Part shown: one piece after another, positions 53,330 through 62,607 of the stretch
Layout: the number at the start of each line of letters is the position of its first letter
How positions within the stretch are numbered: the stretch's first letter is position 1
From: Pseudanabaena sp. PCC 7367
GTDB lineage: Bacteria; Cyanobacteriota; Cyanobacteriia; Pseudanabaenales; Pseudanabaenaceae
DNA length: 64,000 nucleotides
Direction: 5' to 3'
Assembly (NCBI RefSeq): GCF_000317065.1
Contig: NC_019701.1
Coordinates: 1,693,501-1,757,500, forward strand
The notes under the pieces: generated by a model
What the model was told of the DNA's origin: nothing
The model's input: only the letters and a program-made list of their open reading frames with translations
Database searches by the model: none
Program-made: the position numbers and the translations under genes

Positions 53330-54766
53330 ATGGCTAAGATTTTCCTTTCCGCAGGTCATGGTGGGTTTGAAGGCGCATTCCGCGATCCAGGAGTCGTAGT
53401 TAATAACACAAGCGAAGCCGCTGAAATGATCGCCACGCGCGATTTAGTTGTGGCAGAGCTTAGATCACGCGGCTTAAGCGTGGAAGCCCCAAGTGATGAT
53501 CTTAGTTTAACTGGCACAATCAGTTGGATCAATGCCCGCGCCAGTCGTCGGGACGTAGCCCTAGAAATTCATGGCAATGCTGCTGCCGATCGATCGGCCA
53601 ATGGTACTGAAGACTTTTATATTGCCGGTAATCAAGAACGCAAGCGCCACGGCGAATTACTGATTGCCAGCCTACTGAGACGAGTCCCAGAACTAAGAAA
53701 TCGCGGTGCCAAACCCGATACTGCTGCTGCCGTTGGTCGTTTGGCTTTTTGCCGCGATATTATCCCACCATCTTTATTACTAGAGCTATGCTTTTTGTCT
53801 AACCCCAGCGATCTGCGCTTGCTGCAAACCCGTCGCCGCGACTTTGCGATCGGCATTGCGGATGGATTGCAGTTGTGGCTCAGGGATGTGTCGGGAGTTA
53901 CGCCAACTCCTACCCCCACACCAATACCAACACCCAGCCCAACCCCAGGACCAACACCAACCCCGACCCCAAGACCAACGCCCACGCCTGGTCCTACAAT
54001 TCCCATTTTCAGTGAGGTAAATATTAGTTTAAATGGACGGGTCTATCCAGAAAAGGCGATCATCGTGACTGGCAATGCCTATGTGCCGATCGACTTGGTG
54101 GATAGCCTGGGCATCGATCTGTCCCAGGACTTTAATATCCGACGGTTGCGTTATCGCAATATTGTCTATGCAATTGCGATCGGCCTACGTGATTATGGCG
54201 TATCGGTTAACTGGGAACCCCGCACCCGCACTGTAGAAATTAAAACAATTTTTTCGGTTTGTCCAGGGCAATTGGATCAAATCATGGGGCAGGGCAACAC
54301 CTCCGAAGTGCAAATGTTGATGTTTTTGAAAAATAACAACGAAGCAGCAATCACCACCTACGAGGAAATGCCACGCTACTACCGCGAAGAAGGATCGATC
54401 GAGGGGGTTAACTATGACATCGCCTTTTCGCAAATGTGTTTAGAAACCAACTTCCTGCGTTTTGGCGGTGATGTGCGGCCGGCCCAAAATAACTTCGCTG
54501 GACTAGGGGCGGTCGGTGGCAATGAAGAGGGAGCCACATTCCCCGATCAACGCACGGGGGTACGCGCCCACATTCAGCACCTCAAAGCCTATGGCAGTAC
54601 CTCGCCTTTGGTACAAGAACTAGTCAATCCCAGGTTTCATTTTGTGCAGCGAGGGATCGCCCCCTTGGTAAATCAGCTCTCAGGACGTTGGGCAGTTGAT
54701 CCAAATTATGGCAGCAAAATCATTGCGATCATCCGGCGGTTGTATGAGTCCGCCAATATTTTCTAA
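53330..54766 (+). CDS. Two-enzyme peptidoglycan hydrolase (amidase plus glucosaminidase)
   Basis: A 478-aa modular protein. About 1-190 is an amidase_3 N-acetylmuramoyl-L-alanine amidase (MAKIFLSAGHGG with Zn-ligand His9, ALEIHGNAAAD, LLELCFLSNPSD with the catalytic Glu). About 192-232 is a Pro-Thr linker. About 235-315 resembles the CuAO N-terminal-like stalk (ISLNGRVYPEKAIIVTGNAY). About 320-478 is a glucosaminidase-like lysozyme fold (FSQMCLETNFLRFGGDVRP with the catalytic Glu). There is no signal peptide, which is odd for a cell-wall enzyme and recalls endolysins. It cuts the stem-peptide bond and the glycan chain. It could be released by lysis or a non-classical route. Confidence 0.9.
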   Translation: MAKIFLSAGHGGFEGAFRDPGVVVNNTSEAAEMIATRDLVVAELRSRGLSVEAPSDDLSLTGTISWINARASRRDVALEIHGNAAADRSANGTEDFYIAGNQERKRHGELLIASLLRRVPELRNRGAKPDTAAAVGRLAFCRDIIPPSLLLELCFLSNPSDLRLLQTRRRDFAIGIADGLQLWLRDVSGVTPTPTPTPIPTPSPTPGPTPTPTPRPTPTPGPTIPIFSEVNISLNGRVYPEKAIIVTGNAYVPIDLVDSLGIDLSQDFNIRRLRYRNIVYAIAIGLRDYGVSVNWEPRTRTVEIKTIFSVCPGQLDQIMGQGNTSEVQMLMFLKNNNEAAITTYEEMPRYYREEGSIEGVNYDIAFSQMCLETNFLRFGGDVRPAQNNFAGLGAVGGNEEGATFPDQRTGVRAHIQHLKAYGSTSPLVQELVNPRFHFVQRGIAPLVNQLSGRWAVDPNYGSKIIAIIRRLYESANIF

Positions 54767-54769
54767 CCT

Positions 54770-55051
54770 TTAAAAAGCTTGAATCCATTCGCGTACCTGA
54801 TACTCAGTCCAGATTTGATTCTGCCAATATGGATCTGATTCAATCATCGCTTTGGCAGCGGCTTGATCGGCTGCAACATACACACCAAAAACCATTTGCA
54901 AGTCAGTAGTAGGGCCGATCGTCAAGATTTTGCCAGCTTCCTTGAGCGCTTTGAGATTGTCTAAATGCGCTTGGCGGCAACCAGCTCTCTTTTCGAGCAC
55001 GTTATCGCAATAACTACCCCACATCACAAACTTTTTCATTTCGGTGGTCAT
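54770..55051 (-). CDS. YciI-like protein
   Basis: A 93-aa ferredoxin-like (dimeric alpha-beta barrel) protein. The family pattern CRQAHLDNLKALKEAGKILT then GPTT is visible, with the His-Asp pair typical of YciI active sites. Members are possible hydrolases or dehalogenase-like enzymes of unknown substrate. The start could be the listed ATG or the internal MKKFVMWG four codons later; neither has a strong ribosome-binding site. Its 3' end is 3 bp from the convergent hydrolase stop. Confidence 0.85.
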   Translation of the reverse strand: MTTEMKKFVMWGSYCDNVLEKRAGCRQAHLDNLKALKEAGKILTIGPTTDLQMVFGVYVAADQAAAKAMIESDPYWQNQIWTEYQVREWIQAF

Positions 55052-55439
55052 AATGGTTCAAGTTCCCAAATTGTTGATTGATTGGCTTAGTTTTGGTCGA
55101 TCGCCTAGCTCTTAGGCGAGGCATCAATTATTTTAAGGGAAATCTTGATCAAGATTAACGCTAATCTTTAAACCATTAAGCTTTAGCCCTGCAATGGTTT
55201 TAACTAGGATCTATAGGATCTAGATGATTAGCTCGAAATCAAAACGACTAGTAGAAAGCGACCACGATCGCCATGATTCAAATAGCAGAGGTTGCAACAA
55301 TTTTAAGACGATTATTTAACTGAATTTAGACCAATTATTTTTAGCTTTTAGCTTAGTGATGCTAGGTTAGACAGCAACAGTTATTAGTTATTTCAGGCAA
55401 TTGATCATCTTTGTATATCTTAATCAGGTGGATTAAAAA
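55052..55439. other. Intergenic region, no gene seen
   Basis: An AT-rich 388-bp spacer between divergent genes. A 10-bp direct repeat (AGGATCTAT/AGGATCTAG near 55207-55226) was noted. No clear promoter or RNA was recognised. Confidence 0.45.
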
Positions 55440-55694
55440 ATGTCAGAAGCACAATCCGGAATCTCGTTGGCGATCGTCAAGCATAGTGACTATGACAATC
55501 CACTCGCCCAAATTAATGTAAACGAAAAATCGCTTGCCTTCATTACCCAAGAAGAAGGGCTAGGTCAATATCGAATTGAATTCCCCACCGAGATCGAAGA
55601 TGGTCAGATGGTGATTACGCATATGGATCTGGCAATCTTTGAAGAGGCGATCGAAAAGGCCAAACAGGCTTTAAGTGAATTGGGGCAAGCCTAG
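55440..55694 (+). CDS. Small conserved-looking soluble protein
   Basis: An 84-aa acidic protein (MSEAQSGISLAIVKHSDYDN). It has alternating beta-strand-like segments (SLAFITQEEGLGQYRIEFP) and a C-terminal helix (EEAIEKAKQALSEL). No domain is recognised. The ATG is preceded by AGGTGG. Composition and codon use are like neighbouring genes, which supports coding. It stands alone. Confidence 0.7.
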   Translation: MSEAQSGISLAIVKHSDYDNPLAQINVNEKSLAFITQEEGLGQYRIEFPTEIEDGQMVITHMDLAIFEEAIEKAKQALSELGQA

Positions 55695-56086
55695 AATCTT
55701 TTTTATATGGCCTAAATTCAACCTAAAAGCGATCGCGGCAAGCTTAAACCTTAAACCTCAAACCAACAAAGCAAAAAAGTGAGCCGTAAAGCCCACTCAA
55801 ATAATCATTATTCGTTGGTTATGCGTCACTTAAAACTGAAAGAAAAACTATGTAGCAGCTAGAAGCAAAGGATTCAGAATTGGGATTTAGATTTCCCAAA
55901 AGCCACTTCCAACTAACTAAGCAATGGGATCAATTAATTAGGATTGAGCCAAGCTGCTCTAAGCGGAAAAGGTTAAGGGAGTAAATTCTTTGGCACATCT
56001 GGCGGTCAAATCTGTTTAGAAGCTATTTAAAAATAGACCGCCATCAACGCAAGGCTAAGATTAACTATATTTTATTTAGTTTAGAT
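55695..56086. other. Convergent intergenic region with a minus-strand terminator
   Basis: This stretch contains the terminator at 55773-55797. No gene was recognised. Confidence 0.5.
55773..55797 (-). terminator. Intrinsic terminator, probably of the 57-aa membrane protein gene
   Basis: On the minus strand AGTGGGC-TTTACG-GCTCACT forms a 7-bp stem (one G-U) followed by six T residues. The only upstream minus-strand gene is at 56087-56260, about 290 nt away. Confidence 0.7.
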
Positions 56087-56260
56087 CTAGTCGAATAGGT
56101 ACTTATCCACTAGCAAAGCCACCACAGTGGCAAATGCCGTCACACCCAGACCTACAAAAACATTCTGCCCTTGGCTGACACAAACGCAAGCTACAACGCC
56201 CGCACCGATCGCGGCGGTAACAGCAGCAACAACAGGATCTTTAGTGGTGTTTTTATACAT
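56087..56260 (-). CDS. 57-aa two-helix membrane protein
   Basis: A 57-codon ORF reading MYKNTTKDPVVAAVTAAIGA ... LLVDKYLFD. It contains two hydrophobic segments: about 9-28 (with two Cys, VVACVCV) and about 34-51 (VFVGLGVTAFATVVALLV). The hydrophobicity pattern, codon use (GCT, GTT, GGT rich) and an in-frame stop support a real gene. A recognisable Shine-Dalgarno is weak. Such short polytopic proteins are often subunits or modulators of membrane complexes, but I do not recognise this one. Confidence 0.65.
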   Translation of the reverse strand: MYKNTTKDPVVAAVTAAIGAGVVACVCVSQGQNVFVGLGVTAFATVVALLVDKYLFD

Positions 56261-56477
56261 ATTAAAAACCGATTAACTACCTTATCAACTAGTGAGGCTC
56301 TTGATTTCTAAATTTGGATGTTTGGGTGAACTTCGCAAATTTAATCTATATCTAAAGTAGTATAAGCAGCAGGCATGGATATCTCATCTCAACAATTCTT
56401 TTACAAACACTCACTTTTTGCTTAACTTTTGTAAATTCCGATCGCTGTTTTTAAGCTCTTCCAGGCAGAGCGATCGC

Positions 56478-57353
56478 CTAATTAATAATCTGAAAGCCTT
56501 GCCCAAACTGCTGAATCATCTCATTGGTCAAAGCAGAGGTGTCATGGTAGAAAAATTGAATTTTGTAAACAAAGGTATCTGCGCTAATTAACAAAACTTC
56601 GACTTGCAACGGCAATGAATCTGGGGATGTTTGATTTGGTGAGGCTTGGTACTTGATTGTCTCCACTAATTCCGGCGAAACAACAAGAGGAAGAGTACGC
56701 AGGTCACCTCTTTCGATTTCTGTTAGGTCATAGGTTGAGTCTGATTCTGATGAATTCAATGACTCCTGGCTAGAATCATTGTTCTCGATTGATTCGAGAT
56801 CCTCTGGCAGATCAAAATTTGGCGATCGCAACTGTTCAGCATCCAGATCGATCGCATCCCCAGGGAATTTCTCTAAGAGAATATAACCATTTTTTAAATC
56901 CGGCGGCAGCAATGGACTAAAGTAAACGCGATTGGTGCCATCAGGTTCTAAGCCAATGTCACGTATCAACCAATCGGCTGGATATTCCACCTCATAACCA
57001 GCGCCAACATAATTCAAATAGTCTTTAGCTTGCAGGTCTTGTGATCCACAAAGTTCAATTTCACTAGCGTCTTGACTGGTATGCACTACATAGCCAATGC
57101 CTTCCGCTGCAAAAAGGAGTTGATAACCATTGCGATCGGCTGGTTCTGTTTGACAAAGGTCACTTTGGTTAAGCCTTTGCTCTGTCTTTGTTTGAAGCTC
57201 TATCAAAACATTGTCAGGCATTAAAAGCTGCGATCGCAAATATCTTTCTGCTTTCTTCTCGATGCTTTGATCCTGGCAGCTAATCAGGCTCAGACAGATC
57301 GCAAAACCGCTGATAACAATTAGACCAGTTAAAGAAGACTTAGGCCGTAACAT
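56478..57353 (-). CDS. Lipoprotein, unknown function
   Basis: A 291-aa protein with a lipoprotein signal (SGFAICLSLISCQDQ, lipidated Cys about 26). The mature part is alpha-beta-like with an Asp/Glu/Ser-rich insertion (ENNDSSQESLNSSESDST). No conserved catalytic motif is recognised. Its ATG lies 25 bp inside the end of the upstream phytol-kinase-like gene, so the two are co-transcribed and translationally coupled. It is probably in the plasma or outer membrane facing the periplasm. The link to isoprenoid metabolism is by position only. Confidence 0.75.
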   Translation of the reverse strand: MLRPKSSLTGLIVISGFAICLSLISCQDQSIEKKAERYLRSQLLMPDNVLIELQTKTEQRLNQSDLCQTEPADRNGYQLLFAAEGIGYVVHTSQDASEIELCGSQDLQAKDYLNYVGAGYEVEYPADWLIRDIGLEPDGTNRVYFSPLLPPDLKNGYILLEKFPGDAIDLDAEQLRSPNFDLPEDLESIENNDSSQESLNSSESDSTYDLTEIERGDLRTLPLVVSPELVETIKYQASPNQTSPDSLPLQVEVLLISADTFVYKIQFFYHDTSALTNEMIQQFGQGFQIIN

Positions 57354-58012
57354 AAAAATGCACTAGAAATCGGTACGGTGAGATTGTCGGTGCCGCCAGG
57401 GGAGATCGCTTCCAGCACCGTAGCCACAAACGCGATCGGCACAGGAATCAGCCAGATATTTAAGCCACTGCCGCCCTGAGCCAGAGACAAAACCAACAGG
57501 GCGATCCCATAGCTGACTACCAGCATCGCCGCCGACCCCTCCAGGGTGCGTTTATTACCATTGAAACGATATACCCGCTTACCAAAGCTTTTGCCAACCA
57601 ATGCGGCCAAGCCATCACCCCAGGTCATCACCAAGATGCCAATCACCGCAAACTGAGGTAAATCTACTCCCCAGAAGATCGCCACCAACAAGCCAATACT
57701 AACCGCATAGTAAAAAACACCGTGGGTTTTGCGACCAACACTTTCCAGGATCGGCAGCACGGGCAAAAAATAAGACAGACCAGCCACCAGGATCACCGCG
57801 ATCGATATGCTCAGACAAATCCACAGCGGCAACTTCAAGCCCCAGGCCAGCAGGATCACATTGCCAGTACCAATATGTACAATTTTTCGCACCAGCTCGG
57901 AGTTACTACGAAAATATCGGGCGATCGCCGCAACGGCAAACACCAGCGCCATCCAGATCGCCACAATGCCAATTTGCTGCCAGTGGTTAAGGGAGTCTAC
58001 AAAGTTTTCCAA
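57329..58012 (-). CDS. Phytol kinase-like (dolichol-kinase/CdsA-type) membrane protein
   Basis: A 227-aa polytopic protein with about 6-7 hydrophobic segments. The conserved segments RKIVHIGTGNVILLAWGLKLP, GRKTHGVFYYAVSIG and VMTWGDGLAALVGKSFGKR with NGNKRTLEGSAAMLVVS match phytol/farnesol kinases (VTE5 type) that recycle chlorophyll-derived phytol for tocopherol. CTP-dependent kinase activity is inferred from the family. The first possible start is a TTG at 58012, right after an in-frame stop; a later GTG could also be used. It overlaps the downstream lipoprotein gene by 25 bp. Confidence 0.85.
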   Translation of the reverse strand: MENFVDSLNHWQQIGIVAIWMALVFAVAAIARYFRSNSELVRKIVHIGTGNVILLAWGLKLPLWICLSISIAVILVAGLSYFLPVLPILESVGRKTHGVFYYAVSIGLLVAIFWGVDLPQFAVIGILVMTWGDGLAALVGKSFGKRVYRFNGNKRTLEGSAAMLVVSYGIALLVLSLAQGGSGLNIWLIPVPIAFVATVLEAISPGGTDNLTVPISSAFLCYGLSLL

Positions 58013-58250
58013 ACTAATAATTTAAACTTTGGGCATGGGGTTTACTCCTCTCAGTTTAGGCTATGTTTAGCTTCCTAGAGCTAGTTTTAGAATCTTATCG
58101 CCAACAGAGCTTGGCTTGAGATTAGTGTGAGATTCATCAGCATAGATAGAGCAACGGTCGCTAAGGCCCCATCCATTGCCTGTTAGATAGATGCTTTATG
58201 CACTTAATAGAGACCAGATGAAAGCCCACTTTACATGCTAGGCAACAAGA

Positions 58251-59987
58251 TTAGAAACCCAAATCAGCTTTAGCGGCTTCAGCTAAATTCAATAACTCTG
58301 GGGTGGGGATTTGATCGTAGGGCATATCGCCAATCTCGCGGTAAAAAGCCTGATCATAGGCACGGGTTTGCACCACCACCGGCATAGGTACGGCATGACC
58401 AAGAATTAGGGCTTGTTGCTTGGAATCCAGCTTCGAGAGCACCGATCGCAAGTTACCACTGCCCGCTACGCCGGTAAAGATCGCATCAATATCTTTTTCA
58501 TCATTTAGCAAGGCCGTAATCCGCGTACCAACCTGGGACATCACCTCATTGTCAATCCCTGAAGGACGTTGATCGACCACCAGCAAGGTCACAAAATATT
58601 TGCGCATTTCCCTGGCGATCGTGCCAAAAATAGTTTGTTTAGCGGTCATGGGCGCAAGGAAGCGATGGGCTTCTTCGATCGTAATCATCAGTTGCTGGGG
58701 GCGATCGCACACATTCTTGGTCTGCAAGAACTTTTCCGCCTTCCGCACATAGGCATGGTGTACTCGCCTGGTGATCACATTCGTCGCCAACATATAAGAA
58801 AGCAAATTAGACTGGGAACCGAACTCGATCACCACATGTTTTTTGGCTTCCAGGTCGGCCAAAATTTGCGTTAAATAATTCTGGGGACAACTATTGCGCA
58901 CATATTTAAGCTCACCGAGGCGATTCAGCTTCCGTTGCAATGCCATGATCGAAGACTTGCTACCCATCTTCTCTTCGCAGAATTCTTGAATCTCCCCATT
59001 GGACATGCTTAGCAACCTGGCGATCCAATGTTTGCCAAATTCGTTGCGCAGGATGATCGCATTCTCCAGGCTAGCTTCCGACAGATTCAGTTCATCCCGC
59101 AGCAAATTTAAATCTTCTACCTCAATCTGGTCATAACTCAGGAATAATTCCTGGGCATCGCGCACACCCCGCCGCGTGGTGGAATCAGGATCAAGGGTGT
59201 AAATTTGCACCTGGCCAGGGAAAAGCTGACGTAATCCTTTTACGGTGCTAAAGGTTTTCCCTTCGGTGGCCGCTTCCCAACCATATTCGGAATGCATGTC
59301 AAAAATTAGATTCACCGCCGCCTGCTTGCGAATCACACCAGAGAGCAAAAGACGAGTTAGGAATGATTTACCCGTACCGGATTTACCAAAGATGCCATTG
59401 CTGCGCTCCACGAATCGATCCAAATCCAGGCACACAGGCACTGCCATGTCGATCGGTTGACCGATCGAGAAGTTGCGCTTGTGGGGATCGTCTTCCCAAC
59501 CAAACACAACCCGAAAATCCTGTTCACTGGCTTCAAATACCTGGCTGAAGTGGCTGGGCACGGTTTTAACTGGCAGCAGTTGATATTCATTGGTTTCTTC
59601 CAGAGATAGTTGAATATTCTGTTGCTCTGGTTTGCTGGCCTTCTTCCGGCGCGATTTCTTGTTCTCGCTCGAAAAGTTGTCCAGGGGATTAGCGGGCACA
59701 AACATCAACATTGGCGTAAGGTTGATCGTGCCAAATGTACCTGTTCCTGCCAGTACCTCGGTCAAGAAAGTATCGTGGGGCTGGGGCGGATTCATTAAAA
59801 TTCGGGGGCTAGCCGTTCCCAAGGTCACATCAGTGAGAATGCAAAAGAAGCGCGCGCGACGGCCTTGCACCACCAGGAATTTACCCACGCGCATTTCTTC
59901 AACCGAAACATCGCCATCCAGCCTGGCCTCTAACCCCTGGCTGAGCGATCCCTGAACTACTACTCCGAGTGGCTTGCGTGCATCCAT
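58251..59987 (-). CDS. HerA-like ATPase
   Basis: A 578-aa protein. The N-terminal 190 residues include a HAS-barrel-like domain (VQGSLSQGLEARL, VGKFLVVQGRRARFFCILTD). The ATPase core has Walker A GIFGKSGTGKSF (Lys about 207), NLIFDMHSEYGWEA, LMITIEEAHRFLAP (Walker B with Glu) and QVGTRITALLNDEKDIDAI (sensor). HerA hexamers pump or unwind DNA and often work with NurA nuclease or in defence systems; no nurA or other DNA-processing gene is adjacent. Homologs are widespread in cyanobacteria as stand-alone genes. The DNA substrate is unknown. Confidence 0.87.
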   Translation of the reverse strand: MDARKPLGVVVQGSLSQGLEARLDGDVSVEEMRVGKFLVVQGRRARFFCILTDVTLGTASPRILMNPPQPHDTFLTEVLAGTGTFGTINLTPMLMFVPANPLDNFSSENKKSRRKKASKPEQQNIQLSLEETNEYQLLPVKTVPSHFSQVFEASEQDFRVVFGWEDDPHKRNFSIGQPIDMAVPVCLDLDRFVERSNGIFGKSGTGKSFLTRLLLSGVIRKQAAVNLIFDMHSEYGWEAATEGKTFSTVKGLRQLFPGQVQIYTLDPDSTTRRGVRDAQELFLSYDQIEVEDLNLLRDELNLSEASLENAIILRNEFGKHWIARLLSMSNGEIQEFCEEKMGSKSSIMALQRKLNRLGELKYVRNSCPQNYLTQILADLEAKKHVVIEFGSQSNLLSYMLATNVITRRVHHAYVRKAEKFLQTKNVCDRPQQLMITIEEAHRFLAPMTAKQTIFGTIAREMRKYFVTLLVVDQRPSGIDNEVMSQVGTRITALLNDEKDIDAIFTGVAGSGNLRSVLSKLDSKQQALILGHAVPMPVVVQTRAYDQAFYREIGDMPYDQIPTPELLNLAEAAKADLGF

Positions 59988-60255
59988 TAATTTCTGATTG
60001 GATTGGTTGATGATTCCTCGTCTTGCCGATCGCAGAAATCGAACAAAACAAAGGCAACAACAGCGAAGTTTATTTACCTTTGCTTAGCCTAACAGAAATA
60101 GGGCTATTCATAGCCAATAGTTCAATAAATTTACTGGTTTGGATCGCTTGCTGGTATTTGTTTAACTGTGATTTGAAGAGGTAATAGTAATCGATCGCTG
60201 AAAAGTGAACTGGAATTATTATTTTTAAATGTACGAAATTACAAATTGAAGTTGA

Positions 60256-60882
60256 TCAATGAATTTGCTGAGTGAGAAACCGCGATCGCGCCATGACCGT
60301 TGCCCAATCCCCCGCTGCGATCGCCTCCGGCAGAAACAAATGACTTGACACCCCCACCGCCACTGCCCCCGCCGCCAGGTAATCCTGGGCATTTTCCAGA
60401 GTAACTCCACCAGTGGGAATTAAGGGAATATCACCCAGCACCGGCTGCAAACAGCTTATATATTCCACGCCACCGATCGCCTTGATTGGAAACACCTTCA
60501 CCGCTGATGCTCCCGCCTGCCAGGCTCGCAAAATTTCGGTAGGAGTCAGCGCCCCCGCCACGATCGGCACCTCCGCCCCGCAGCAACATTCAATTATCTT
60601 GGGATCGACATGGGGCGTGAACAGAAACTTACAACCAATAGCGATCGCCCGCTTCGCCATCGCTAAGTCTAAGATTGTGCCCGTACCAATCCGGCAGTCC
60701 GGCAACTCCTGCTGCAACTTGGGAATCAGAGATTCAGCATAGCCTTCATCCCAGGCGATCTCCAGCAACTTGAGCCCCCCTGCGGCAGCAGCCAGCGCCA
60801 TTTCCCAAGCCATATTTGCATTCTCAGCCCGAATAATTGCGATCGCCTTATTCTGTTGCAGTCGGCTCAGCCAGGGACTCAC
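60256..60882 (-). CDS. eda: KDPG/KHG-aldolase-like protein
   Basis: A 208-aa class I aldolase fold. The Schiff-base Lys lies in ASAVKVFPIKAIGG, and GTGTILDLAMAKRAIAIGCKF and IPTGGVTLENAQDYLAAGA match the family. The N-terminal active-site region reads LEIAWDEGYAESL, where classical Eda has LRT (Arg contacting the carboxylate), so substrate preference may differ. The enzyme is expected to cleave 2-keto-3-deoxy-6-phosphogluconate into pyruvate and glyceraldehyde 3-phosphate in the Entner-Doudoroff route. The start is a GTG. No edd homolog is seen here. Confidence 0.83.
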   Translation of the reverse strand: MSPWLSRLQQNKAIAIIRAENANMAWEMALAAAAGGLKLLEIAWDEGYAESLIPKLQQELPDCRIGTGTILDLAMAKRAIAIGCKFLFTPHVDPKIIECCCGAEVPIVAGALTPTEILRAWQAGASAVKVFPIKAIGGVEYISCLQPVLGDIPLIPTGGVTLENAQDYLAAGAVAVGVSSHLFLPEAIAAGDWATVMARSRFLTQQIH

Positions 60883-61016
60883 AATAATTTAGGATTTAAA
60901 TGCTTAAGATGTTTAGGCTACAATCGTGCCATAAAGTATTGCCTTAACACAAATCCAAATCATGATCCTGGGTATCCTGGCGGAAACCAGATTGCTAGTC
61001 ATCCCACCGGATCAAA

Positions 61017-61901
61017 TTAATTAAAGCGATTGCGCCAGCGTCTTTGATAGTTGCTATCATTCAAACCGCGATCGGCCACCAGATTATTTTGTCGGATCAT
61101 CTCGTTCAAGTTCCTAACTCGTTCCACCGGGGCTGGGTGGGTGCTGAGAAACTGTGGTGGTGCACCATTAGACTTATTCACCAGCTTTTGCATAAAGTTG
61201 GGCATAGCCTGGGGTGCATAGCCAGCCTTGACAAGATTAAACAAGCCACGCCGATCGGCATCATATTCAGCTTCGCGGCTGTTGGGTAATTGCAACGCCA
61301 CCGCAGCACCAATTTGCACCAGGCGATTATCATCTACGCCAGCGATCGAAGCGACCCCTTGGGCGATCGATGCCTGTTTAATCTGCTCCAGGGCATGTTT
61401 ACCGGTAATATGACCAATTTCATGGCCAATTACACTGGCGAGTTGGGCGCGATTGTCGGCGGTAGCAATTAAGCCAGTATTGATATAAACAAACCCACCC
61501 ATTGTGGCAAAGGCATTAATGCTGTCATCATCAACGGCACGAAAGGTATAGGGAATATTGGGGCGATCGCTATAGGGCACTAACTCCTCACCTATACTTC
61601 TGACCAATTCATTGGCCATAGGATCACGGCTATATCGTACCTCCTGGCCAATTTGCCGATCGATATTTGCGCCCAGCTTCACTTCATCCGCATCGGACAA
61701 ACTGGAAATTTGAATCACCTGAATTGCCGCGGGAGCAGCCCGAATCAAATCCCACCAGCTAATTGCACTCACTGCTTTGGGGGTGAGCGTAATCGCCAGG
61801 GTGGTTGCCAACAGCGCTGCCATAAACAGACGCAGCGATCGGCTTATTTTTTTTGCGATCGGTTGAATCAGGGACTTAGGTATAGATTGCCAGGGTTTCA
61901 C
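61017..61901 (-). CDS. M48-family zinc metalloprotease, secreted
   Basis: A 294-aa protease. A signal peptide (SLRLFMAALLATTLAITLTP) is followed by a mature part with the zinc-binding HEIGHITGKHALEQ motif, the third-ligand region (NSREAEYDADRRGLFNL) and a conserved C-terminal LSTHPAPVERVRNL segment. This resembles the HtpX/BepA-like M48 subfamily acting in the periplasm on misfolded or envelope proteins. The start is a GTG with GAGG about 8 nt upstream. No TPR domain follows (BepA has one). The target is unknown. Confidence 0.9.
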   Translation of the reverse strand: MKPWQSIPKSLIQPIAKKISRSLRLFMAALLATTLAITLTPKAVSAISWWDLIRAAPAAIQVIQISSLSDADEVKLGANIDRQIGQEVRYSRDPMANELVRSIGEELVPYSDRPNIPYTFRAVDDDSINAFATMGGFVYINTGLIATADNRAQLASVIGHEIGHITGKHALEQIKQASIAQGVASIAGVDDNRLVQIGAAVALQLPNSREAEYDADRRGLFNLVKAGYAPQAMPNFMQKLVNKSNGAPPQFLSTHPAPVERVRNLNEMIRQNNLVADRGLNDSNYQRRWRNRFN

Positions 61902-62607
61902 AGTATCTACCTCGAAGTGCTCTATTGAATATTTTACGAATCTGCTTTTTGAATATTTATGATCTCAGCCTTGCTTGCTTAATTTAATCTTTCCCGCTTT
62001 CATGCTTGCCCAAATCATCAGGCTCATCGCCCAGAGCAGCTCTGAAATGCCCGACTAACTCAACTAATTAGTTGGTCAAAATTATTAATCACGATCTGCT
62101 AATCATGGCGATCGCTAGATTGATGCTCAGCCCCCCTCAACAACCAAGGCTAATCAATCTCTAGAGCTGCGGGTAAAAGTTAAAAACACCACTTGATCTT
62201 AACTAAAAAGGCTGTTCTAACCAACGACTAGTTTTGGGCCAAATAAGTTTCCACTTGGCCTAAGTAAATTGAATTAGACCGACGCAAACCTGGTACTAAT
62301 AGATTTTAAGCAAGGTATTGCCAAGGATTGGATAGCTAATTTGTTAAGGCGATCGCCAGCTACTTTATAGTGACATCTTGACTATTACAATTAGCTAAGC
62401 CAAAGAGAAAAACCATCGCAAGCCTTGACTAGAAAATGGATTCACGCATAAAAGCCTTAAATCAAACATTACCCAACTATCTGTCTGAGGTCGGATTTAC
62501 GCCCAAGTTATGGTGTTTTCTACTATAATCAAACAAAGTAAAATTACTCATCCAACCTATTTCACTAGTTAATTTAAAGTTAACCTGATATCAAATCGAG
62601 GCTGAAC
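61902..62607. other. Intergenic region upstream of nadA
   Basis: A 706-bp spacer between divergent genes. A perfect TATAAT at 62524-62529 is a good -10 candidate for nadA but lacks a well-spaced -35. No gene or RNA was recognised. Confidence 0.5.

Noticed and set aside
53632..54006. 124-aa Gly/Val-rich minus-strand ORF
   Set aside because: It is the antisense of the Pro-Thr linker of the murein hydrolase and its pattern (GVGVGLGVG) is entirely explained by that.
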